A stretch of 64,000 nucleotides of DNA, from the NCBI GenBank assembly GCA_020740775.1, contig JAHEWK010000003.1, forward strand, positions 868,001 through 932,000, written 5' to 3'. Each line of letters opens with the position of its first letter. Positions within the stretch are counted from its first letter, which is position 1. Shown in pieces: positions 11,501 to 19,844 of this stretch. A program made the translations under genes and the position numbers. The DNA comes from Ilyonectria destructans (taxonomy: Eukaryota > Ascomycota > Sordariomycetes > Hypocreales > Nectriaceae). The notes under the pieces are model-generated. The model searched no databases. It was not told the origin of the DNA and saw only the letters and a program-made list of their open reading frames with translations.

Positions 11501-13191
11501 AGGACAGGAATGGCCGCTCTATGTTGTCCTGGGCTGTTCATGGGGGACTTACGACTGTGGTACAGATGCTACTTGCCATAGGAAGTGTTGATGTTGACTC
11601 CAGGGATACTGAGTATGGCCGAACACCGCTATCATGGGCTGCTGGCAATGGTCATGCAGCTGTGGTAGCGATGCTCTTAAAGACAGGAAGAGTTGACGTC
11701 AACTCAAAGGATCTCAAATACGGTCAAACACCACTATCATGGGCTGCTGAGAGGGGCCATGAGTCTGTGGTAGCGATATTACTGAACTCAGGAAAAGTTG
11801 ATCTCGAGTCAAAAGATACTCAGTTTGGTCAGACGCCATTGGCATGGGCTGCTAAGAATGGCCATGAAGCTGTGGTCAAGATGCTTGTCGAGCGTGGAGC
11901 TGATATCGCGACGGTTAATGCCGGCGGATCAACCCTTCTCCTCCTCGCTTCGGGATGTGGCCAGCTGGCGGTCATCAAATTCCTCGTCAGCTATGGAGTG
12001 GCCATTGCAGCTGCCGATAACATTGGAAAGACCCCAATTATTGCAGCTTCATCTGCTAGTCACTTGGAGGTTGTTAAGTTCCTTCTCGACCATGGAGCTG
12101 ATATTGCGGGGACTGATGACTACGGAAAGACGCCACTTCTTGTAGCTTCTACTAATGGTCACTTGGAGGTCGTTAAGTTCCTTTTCGGTTGTGGAGCTGA
12201 TATTACGACGGCTGATTGCAGAGGGTGGACACCCCTTGTCTCAGCCTCAGCCGCTGGTCACTTGGATGTCGTTATGTTCCTTCTTGATCATGGAGCTGAT
12301 ATTAAGGCTGTTAGTGGTGTCGGATCGACGTCACTTAACATAGCTTCAGGGAATGGCCACTTGGAAGTCGTCAAGCTACTACTTGATAAAGGAGCAGATA
12401 TCACGGCTGTTAATCTAGTTAGTGATACTGCACTTCACGTGGCATCCACGAATGGACGTCTGGAAGTTGTCAAACTACTACTGGACAAGGGAGCAGACAT
12501 CGCGGCTCTTGATCTAAGTGGCAATACTCCACTACACGCGGCATCCCTACGGGGGCATTTCGATGTAGTTGGGCTATATTTGGATCATCAGCCTGATACC
12601 ACACCAATCTCAACCAACGCAAACGGATGCACGCCATTGATCCTTGCCTCAATGAAGGGACATGTGCGAGTTCTCCAAATACTAATTGCTAGAGATGTGT
12701 CTCCAGTAAACCATGCCGACTGGCATGGCTCAACTGCTCTATTTGCTGCAGTACGAAACGGCCATTCGGACGCGGTGGAACTTTTGCTCAGTGTTGATCA
12801 TATCAACGTCAATTTGAAGGATGGATTTGGCCGGACTCTTTTATCGTGGGCTAAGCGCTGTGGAAACCCTCGAGTATTAGAACTACTGCTTTTTCATGCG
12901 GAGGCTTTCGCAGTCCAAATTGAAGACGACGACCAACCACCGGCCGATAGCGTGGAACCCTTGGCAGCATTCGGCGAGAACTTGGGTTGGTGTGAGGCAT
13001 GTTTGCTCAGCATAGCTGATAAGGCGACTTTCTTCACTTGCGATGTTTGCGATGGTGGTGAATTCTGTCTCTGCGTTGCCTGTTATGAAATGGGGGTCAA
13101 ATGTCCGGATAACTCTCACTCATTAACACGACAAGATGGTTCTGAGGCTTCGCATGAGGAAGGCAGTTCCGAGACTTTCCGATGGTTCTGA
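8600..13191 (+). CDS. NLR-like receptor: PNP domain, NACHT NTPase, ankyrin array, ZZ-like zinc finger
   Basis: Exons are 8600-9590, 9640-10462 and 10509-13191 (1498 aa). Both introns have clear signals (GTCAGT...TATCAG; GTATGT, CTAAC, ACAG) and preserve frame. Residues 6-318 are a purine-nucleoside-phosphorylase-like domain, starting with a GWICAI motif and containing VGIGGG near 87 and FEMEAAG...GICDY near 263-285. A NACHT domain follows, with Walker A GIPGAGKT at 406-413 and Walker B LDALDEC near 509. A winged-helix-like linker leads to about 16-17 ankyrin repeats (roughly 840-1395). The C-terminus (about 1431-1480) has a ZZ-type Cys pattern (CxxC, CDVC, CVAC, plus C and H). Fungal NLRs of this type are linked to self/non-self recognition and regulated cell death: the N-terminal domain is the effector, NACHT oligomerises, and the repeats sense ligand. 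That role is inferred from architecture. The start is the first in-frame ATG. No frame damage is visible. Confidence 0.9.
12061..12550 (+). repeat. Near-identical 99-nt ankyrin units inside the NLR gene
   Basis: Consecutive units begin CACTTGGA(G/T)G at 12061, 12160 and 12259, exactly 99 nt (33 codons) apart, with further similar units at about 12358 and 12457. Identity at the DNA level, not only in protein, suggests recent duplication or gene conversion between repeats. Confidence 0.8.
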
Positions 13192-13413
13192 AGAGACAGA
13201 CGGATGAGATAGGCGATGTGTGGAAAGATTAGAATTTTATCATTCCACCCAGTGTTGGATTTTTTCGGTTCCTGAACTCCCTAAACGCCCAATGATAATC
13301 AGTCTATGGTAGGGTATGCTCATGACAGCGCAGATGCATCAAGTATTCGAAGAACTAATTTTGTTCGCAGTGGTATCGACGTCCAGTTTCTCTTCCTTTG
13401 CTGTCCGCACACT

Positions 13414-14102
13414 CTAGTTCTGGCCCACAAACGCCGGGTTCTGCTCCATGGTGGCAGATATGTATCCCCTCAGCGCCGCCCACCGATTCGCAGTGGCCGC
13501 TGGTGCTGGGGCAGGTGTAGCATTAACCGTCTTATACTGTTCATCATCCATATCGTCTTCATCGTCGTCCTCATCCCGCTGCAGTCCGGCCGGTGGCTGT
13601 GTCTGCTGAGCCCCGGGCGCGGCCGCGAGCTTGGCCATGCTCACGCCGAAACGGTCCATCTCGCCTCGGACTACCTTCTCCTTCCGCTTCAGCGCACCCT
13701 TGCGACTCCGCAAACTCTTGTGCTTGATCTTTCCCGCTAGTTCAGCCTGGCCCTCGCCCTCGGCGAGCTCCGGCAGGGCGTCGGCGAGGCCATCGAGGGT
13801 GGTCGCGAGCTTCTTGCTAGGACGGCGGCGCTTCGTCTTTGTGATGCCCGACGAAGAGATCTTAGACAGGAACGACGAGTGCTTGATCAGGCGCTTGTCG
13901 CGCTTGGTCGACAGGAAGTCATCGGAGACGGCGGCGCCGGGGCGGAATGTCTTGGCTGGGAGGAGCGGGTGGATTTGGCCCGTGATGCGCTGGTGGCGGA
14001 GGGTACGGGCGGAGGGCTTCTTGAGGGCGGGATGGAGAGGAGCCTGGGAGAAGACGGTCAGTTGGGTGGGTATCTGGGAAGCATTGAGCAGTTGGTTACC
14101 AT
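13414..14102 (-). CDS. SLX9: Slx9-family ribosome biogenesis protein
   Basis: Slx9/FAM207 family: pre-40S assembly and export factor acting in the nucleolus and nucleus. The C-terminal signature is present (ANRWAALRGYI then TMEQNPAF), preceded by Lys/Arg-rich helical segments and an acidic DEDDDEDD stretch. The open frame runs upstream without a sensible start. Instead, an ATG at 14102-14100 is followed at once by a GTAACC donor. A 56-nt intron (14099-14044, CTGAC branch, CCCAG acceptor) joins it to GCT CCT..., giving MAPLHPALKKPSAR. The MAP start followed by KKPSAR is what I expect for fungal Slx9. Exons are 14102-14100 and 14043-13414 (210 aa). The first coding exon is therefore the start codon alone. 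It is divergent from the UBA4-like gene, with a shared promoter of about 280 bp. Confidence 0.82.
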
Positions 14103-14381
14103 TGTGTCTGTTGTTCAAGGCCAAAGCTCGAGTCTTTGGCTTTGTGTGGGAAAGGCGGAATGCATCTCGGAGTGTTGGCGGTGTTGGCTGCGGGCCAGAA
14201 ATATTTTCGGTCAAGCCTCGCTCACCGAGGAGGGGCGGCGCGTTTGGCGGGGCACACCGAGGAATATGGAGGGGCACACCGAAGCTCAACCTTGTGCGCA
14301 ACTTGTGACCGTCCATCTTGTATCGCAAGACACTCCTCTCGCTGCACTTCTCCTCCAGACTTCTGAATAAAAGGCTGGATC

Positions 14382-15920
14382 ATGCCGGAGGTACCAAAGA
14401 TTGAGACTCTGCGCAGGGAGATTGCAGAGCACAAGGCTAGCCTGGAAGCACTGTACTCGCAGCTTGCTGTCGCAGAGGCGCAAGATGCGACTGTGTTGAA
14501 ATCGCGGGATGGCGTTGCAGAGTCACAGCAGCTAGAGCAACTCGCCGTCGCAGAGTCACAGGAAGTAGAACAAGACGGTGCAGCCTGGAAATGGCCGCTT
14601 GAAGCACATGAATATGAGCGATATAGTCGGCAGATGATTGTTCCCAACTTTGGCCTTCAAGGTCAGGTTCCCCAATCCCGGTGTGTACAATCTCCAAAGG
14701 CGTTATTAACACCTTGATTTAGGTCAGTTACGATTGAAAAAGGCTAGAGTTCTTCTCGCCGGCGCTGGAGGCTTGGGATCTCCGGCTGCGGCGTACCTCG
14801 CGGGCGCTGGCGTCGGGACGGTTGGGCTGGTGGATGGCGATGAGGTCGAAGTGTCGAACCTTCATCGCCAGATTGCGCATTCGACATGGCGTGTTGGGAA
14901 AAGCAAGGTCGAAAGCGCCATCACATACTTGAAGGAGTAAGTTTCCCTCTGCCTACATCCCAGCTTCAGTCGCTCACACTCACCAGACTTAACCCAACAA
15001 TCACTTACAACGCTCATACTACACACCTCACCCCGCAAAACGCCGAGGACATCGTCTCTGGCTACGACATAGTGCTCGATTGCACCGACCACCCCACCTC
15101 GCGCTACCTCATCAGCGACATCTGCGTGCTCCTCGCTAAGCCACTCGTCTCTGCCTCGGCCTTCCAAACGTCGGGCCAGCTCATCGTGCTCAACAACCCG
15201 CCGCGCCAGGGCCCCTGCTATCGCTGCGTGTTCCCCAAGCCCCCGCCGCCCGAGAGCGTCGTGGGGTGCGGCGAGGGCGGCATCGTAGGACCCGTGGTCG
15301 GCGCCATGGGCATCATGCAGGCGCTTGAAGCCATAAAACTGATTGCGCGCGGCGACTTGGATGGCGGCGAGCTTAGGGCGACAACGATGCTACTATTTAG
15401 TGGCATGGCGGATACGCCGTTCCGGACGGTGAGGATGAGGGGTAAGCGCAAGGGCTGCTTTGCTTGTGATGAGCAGGCCGCGTTCACGCTGGAGGAGCTG
15501 AGGACGTCGATGGACTATGTCCAGTTCTGCGGCGTGAATGCACCCGTTCAACTACTTCAACCGGATGATCGAATAACAGCAGAGGAGTATGGTCAGTTGA
15601 AGCTGAACAATGATGAACATCTACTATTGGACGTCCGAGAAAAAGAACACTTTGATCTCTGCAACATCACGGGCTCTATCAACGTCCCCATCAGCCGGTT
15701 CATGAGCACTCGAGGTGATGCCATGCCCGACGGTCTCCCAAAGGACATCCCGTCATCCACTCCTATCTACGTCGTCTGCCGCGTTGGCAACGACTCGCAG
15801 ATCGCCACCCAGAAGCTCAAGGACCTGGGATTCGGAAACAACGAGCGGTTCATTAAGGACATCAAAGGGGGCATGAAGGCATGGAAAGACGCCGTCGATC
15901 CAAGCGTGCCTTTCATATGA
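14382..15920 (+). CDS. UBA4: Uba4/MOCS3-type adenylyltransferase and sulfurtransferase (Urm1 activation)
   Basis: E1-like enzyme that adenylates and thiocarboxylates Urm1 for tRNA wobble-uridine thiolation and protein urmylation; cytosolic. Exons are 14382-14661, 14723-14936 and 14987-15920 (475 aa). The first junction is ambiguous, because GTCAG occurs on both sides and either choice gives the same peptide; the second uses GTAAGT. A helical N-terminal region precedes the ThiF fold: GAGGLG nucleotide-binding loop near residue 107, [13 protein letters not shown], zinc ligands CYRC (242/245) and CFAC, and a candidate thioester Cys259 in VGCGEGG (position equivalent to MOCS3 Cys239). The C-terminal rhodanese domain has the persulfide Cys429 in VVCRVGNDS. 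All key residues are present. MOCS3 also serves molybdopterin synthase; whether this enzyme does cannot be read from the sequence. Confidence 0.93.
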
Positions 15921-16139
15921 ACACCGAGAACGAAAAAGGTGGGAGAGGAATAAGAAATAGCCATTTCTGTCGGATGAGAGAGTTTTTGAGATGATATACA
16001 TACATGCCGCGGGAACCCGGGGCCGCAACAAGGGCCGCCCGTCCCTTCCCAGCAGCTGCGCCATTACACATGAAGTTGTTGCCAAGGAAATTTTGCTACC
16101 GACATGGAGATGTGGGTGTGGGGTGGAGGGGAAGGTAAT

Positions 16140-16902
16140 TTACACAAAGTCGGCAGACTTCTTTTTGTTGAAGGCCTTCTGATCTTTTAGCCAACGGCGG
16201 TATCCCGCCACACTCTGGATCTTTTCGCCGTAGTAATCGGGGACTGGAAAATGTTAGCCATTGTGCGACTTTTGCGCTGAGAAGACTCCAATATCACTTA
16301 CCAGGGTTGCTGGCACTGGAGTTAGTGGGGTTGACACGGTGCTTCTTGATGCGCGTAAAGAACTCGACCTCCTTCTGGGTCATTTGCTTCTTCCACTTGC
16401 GGTGGGTGAGGTAGAACGCCTGGCTTCCAATGCTAGGTCCAATCAACCATCCGAGGCCCGAGCATGCGAATGTCATCAGACCGAGGGTGACAATTGGGTC
16501 GAGGGGAATCTGAGTGACGATGGGCTCGGCGAGGCCAGCGGACAAGGCAACGGCACCAAAACCACCACCAAGCATGCCGCTGGTGAAAGAGAAGAGAAGT
16601 TGGACACGGCGGCGCTTGACACGGAGCTTGAAGAAGCTGTTCCAATCGAGGGGAGCGTCGTTGTGCGCGGTGCTATTCTGCGCAGCCAGGCCCGAGTTGG
16701 CGCGGGCAAAGGTCCGAGGAACCGCAGAGGCGAAGCATTGCTGGGGCAGGGGCACGCGGGCGAGGCACGTCACGGAGCGGGCGGCGGTCGAGAACGAAGC
16801 TTTCGGGACGTTGACGCCGGGGAAGCTGGCGGTGCGGCCCGTGGCGACGGCGGCGGCCGGGCACGGGTAGCGCAAGACGAGGGTCTTGAGCGACGAAGCC
16901 AT
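16140..16902 (-). CDS. PAM17: Pam17-like subunit of the mitochondrial presequence translocase motor
   Basis: Pam17 is an inner-membrane subunit of the PAM/TIM23 import motor. Exons are 16902-16302 and 16243-16140 (234 aa), joined by a GTAAGT/CCAG intron of 58 nt; the second exon is needed for the conserved end [12 protein letters not shown]...YRRWLKDQ. The first 70 residues are basic and Ser/Ala-rich, a typical mitochondrial targeting sequence. The conserved core starts at [10 protein letters not shown], followed by two hydrophobic membrane segments (about residues 108-128 and 142-165) and a basic matrix-side helix. Length and order fit the family. The gene is divergent from the chromodomain gene across an AT-rich island. 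Confidence 0.9.
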
Positions 16903-17641
16903 CGTGGGGCGAGAGTGAGTTCGGTAGTCCGGGTGTTCGGGGCGCGGCGGCGAGGCTACGTGCGCATTGAGCGGATGGAGTGGAGATGGGTCGGTGGTGT
17001 CGTGAACTGTCGCAGCTTTCGGGTAGCTGGGATTGGAGTTCGTGATCTCATGGAGGGCAGAGGGCGGGAGAAAAGTTGGCGGGTGTTAGCCGCGGGTAAG
17101 CGCGCCCGCGTGTGAGCAGCTGCTGCATCGGAGGAGCTGAATACCCGGCTCCGCCCGATAAGTCAGTATAGCTATAAAGGCTGAATTTATAAAAGAAACC
17201 TAAATTTAAATATAAAGAACACAAAAGGCATTGTTTTTCATTGTTCTATAGCTTTATTGTTCTTAAATGTGAAGTTATTGTGTTTTCTCTTTTGTTTGAC
17301 AGCCTTTCTTTGTCTTTTCATATTGATGGAATGCTACCTTTACTTTAGCTATAAGTAAGGCCCCTAAAATACCCTGAGTTTTAGGAGGTTTAGCACGAGC
17401 TTAGTCATCCAAGAGCGTGTTTTGTGTTTTACGAACGAGAGCAACTTTCCCGAAGTCAACACTCCCTACGAATACGACCGACGACTCGACCACGACCACT
17501 GCGGTCACACCTGCTCTTCCGCGGAGTTTCGAGCTTGGAATTAATGCGAGGCCTACGAGCTGCTGCGCCGGCGCTTGGTCACCGCAGCGCCTCAACCGGA
17601 AGCTCCAGCGCGGATCGTGGAGCTCGCCAACCCACTACGCG
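16903..17641. other. Divergent promoter region containing an AT-rich island (about 17150-17400)
   Basis: The flanks are GC-balanced promoter DNA, but about 17150-17400 drops abruptly to very AT-rich sequence with several TATAGC/GCTATA motifs. Two imperfect inverted repeats lie near 17337-17360 (arms like CCTTTACTT / AAGTAAGG) and 17362-17388 (arms CCTAAAA / TTTTAGG). No coding sequence. This could be a relic eroded by repeat-induced point mutation, or a structural AT tract. Confidence 0.6.
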
Positions 17642-19312
17642 ATGGCTACGCGCACCGGTGCCATGACGGCGGACAATCCCCTGAAGCGCAAACGAACAAC
17701 ACCCGGCCAGACCCGAATCGAAGTTCGTCTCCCGTCAAAACCTCCAGATTATGTTCCCGGAACCAGCCCCCCGCTGCAGCGCATCGACCTGCTCCCGGCG
17801 CGAGACTCAACCGCGTACATCGTCGAACGCATCATGCTTCCCTCGCCTGGACTCGCTGCCGATGGACTGCCACTGCCGAAGCGCATGACCTACATAGTGT
17901 GCTGGCATGACCTCCGCGCAGCGTGCTTGCTGGTTCCGGCCATGCAGGTGCTCGACTATGTATCTCCGATGGCCCTCGAGGAGTGGGAATATCAGGTGGA
18001 GCTGGAGCTGGACGAGGAGCGCGCGAGGATGGAAAAGGAGAAGACGGAAAAGATTGCGAAGCCCAAGAGACGCGGGAGGCCACCTGCCCACACCCAGATC
18101 GAAGCTGCGGCTGTTGCGGCACCGCAAAACCACGCGATGAAGACTGGACGGCCGAAGAAGGGTGCTATGAGCATAACGACGCCGACCAAGGCGAGGCTAA
18201 AGGATTTCGAGGGGCTGTCAGACGATGAAGCAAGTCCATCTCGGCAACTGGAACGAGAACATCTGGGGTCGATGCAGGTTACTGCCGAAAGCGATCTGGA
18301 TGAAGTGGACATGGTCATTTACAAACGCGACTTTGAGGATTTGCGGGACAAACCCCAACCAAAGGCAATCAGCAAGAAACTTCCCAATTCTCATTCCTTA
18401 AGTGGTTTTGGTGTTCAAAGCAACCGAAACTTGCCGCCAAATCAGCCATTTGGACCGTTTACCTCGACTGGGATAGCGTCTCAGCAATCCACGCCCAAAA
18501 CCGCGCCAGTCTCTCTAAGCTCAAGTACCAAGAAGAAGGAAACTCCAGTGCCCCTTCCTTGGATCCCCGCAATCCGCCCGTCACAAAATGGGTCTTCTCC
18601 AGCGATCGAGCGAATGCCATCATTCACCCCCCTCGGCGGCGTAGCAACCTTCGCATCTTCAGGATCCCGTTCACCTAATCCAGCAACACCCTCTGCGGCC
18701 CCTGGCACCAAACCCAAATCAAAACCAAAACCAACGGACTCGGCAAAGAAGCCGAAAAAGGAGTCGAAAAAGACCTCCAAAACTGCTCTCTCAGAAGGAA
18801 ATTCAGCAGCAGTGCCGGAACCTGACGCCGAACCAGTCTGGGAAGTCAAGCGCGTCGAAGCCACAGAGCTCTTCGAGGTCGAGGGTGTCGGTCTGGTGCG
18901 ATACTTCCAGGTCCTGTGGGAGGGCGACTGGCCGCCTGAGCAGAATCCCTCGTGGGAACCCGAGGCCAACTTGCCCCCAGCGCTGGTCCGCAACTTTATG
19001 AACAAAGTGAAGAAGAAACCCGCCCCGCAGAAAAAGAAGCCTCTGAAGCAGAGCACGCTCCCTTGGGCCCCAGAGAAGCTGTACAAGAGCGTCAGCGAGG
19101 CGTTTGAGGGCGGCGAAGACGACCCGGATTTGCTGGGCCACCCGATAGAAGATGCGCACGTGGCCGCTAATGGTGACGGTGACGGGCCGGAGGAGTTATT
19201 CGTGGTAGAGGAACCGCCGGCCAAGAAGGCCCGCAAACAAGGAGCATTGGGATGGAACGGGAACAGGAACGAAGCCGCCATGGAGTCTGGGATTCTTCCG
19301 GCCTACTACTGA
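17642..19312 (+). CDS. Chromodomain protein with AT-hook-like motifs
   Basis: Single exon of 556 aa. The frame is open further upstream but without an ATG, so the start at 17642 (MATRTGAM) is the first possible one. AT-hook-like cores lie near residues 145-150 (KRRGRPP) and 170 (TGRPKKG), suggesting minor-groove DNA binding. A long Ser/Pro/Lys-rich linker follows. A chromodomain is seen near residues 400-450 (VEGVGLVRYFQVLWEGDWP, then NPSWEPEANLP, with conserved aromatic positions). The C-terminus is basic and then acidic. Binding of a methylated histone tail is family knowledge. Which complex it joins is unknown, and it is not an HP1 orthologue by layout, since no chromoshadow domain is evident. 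Confidence 0.8.
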   Translation: MATRTGAMTADNPLKRKRTTPGQTRIEVRLPSKPPDYVPGTSPPLQRIDLLPARDSTAYIVERIMLPSPGLAADGLPLPKRMTYIVCWHDLRAACLLVPAMQVLDYVSPMALEEWEYQVELELDEERARMEKEKTEKIAKPKRRGRPPAHTQIEAAAVAAPQNHAMKTGRPKKGAMSITTPTKARLKDFEGLSDDEASPSRQLEREHLGSMQVTAESDLDEVDMVIYKRDFEDLRDKPQPKAISKKLPNSHSLSGFGVQSNRNLPPNQPFGPFTSTGIASQQSTPKTAPVSLSSSTKKKETPVPLPWIPAIRPSQNGSSPAIERMPSFTPLGGVATFASSGSRSPNPATPSAAPGTKPKSKPKPTDSAKKPKKESKKTSKTALSEGNSAAVPEPDAEPVWEVKRVEATELFEVEGVGLVRYFQVLWEGDWPPEQNPSWEPEANLPPALVRNFMNKVKKKPAPQKKKPLKQSTLPWAPEKLYKSVSEAFEGGEDDPDLLGHPIEDAHVAANGDGDGPEELFVVEEPPAKKARKQGALGWNGNRNEAAMESGILPAYY

Positions 19313-19844
19313 GCGTAGGATAGATGACTTCTTTTTGGCCCAGGACGCATCAAAAGGATACGAAGGCGTGTTACGGGCATCAGCTTAGAGATATTTAGTC
19401 ATAGATGGTTCATCTCTGTCTACGGTCGCGCTTCAGACTGAGATTTCATCGGGTGTCAGTGTGGGAAGGCATTCATAAAGGGAGAGCAGTCAAGATACCC
19501 AATTCATTACAAGTTAAAGTGCAAAGTTTCTTCATTGATGTGGTCTATGCCTCTGTCTGTCTCCCTGTCTCCCTGTGTCTCTGTCTCTCTGTGTTGCCAT
19601 TCCCGCCTCCATGGCTGTCTCTGACTCCCAACCTCCAAGCAATTATCTAGACCACATCTCATATTAATCTCTGCACTTTGCTCCCAAACCAAACTGGCAA
19701 CTTCAGCCACATGATCACCTGTCCGATCGCATCCATCTATCCATGCCTTCTAGTCTAGAAGCTCCAAGTCTCCCAAGGCCAGACCATCTCTGAGATCCAA
19801 ACCACCGAAAGCAAAAGAGGATGGTCGTCGAAGATCCAACGGAT
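19313..19844. other. Convergent 3' intergenic region
   Basis: 3' ends of the chromodomain gene and of the minus-strand RRM-like gene face each other. It contains a CT-rich microsatellite (about 19550-19600, CTGTCTCC/CTGTCTCT units). No gene seen. Confidence 0.6.

Noticed and set aside
17371..17390. CCCTGAGTTTTAGG shared with 33912-33925
   Set aside because: A 14-base exact match is expected by chance several times in 64 kb; flanking similarity is too weak to claim a repeat family.
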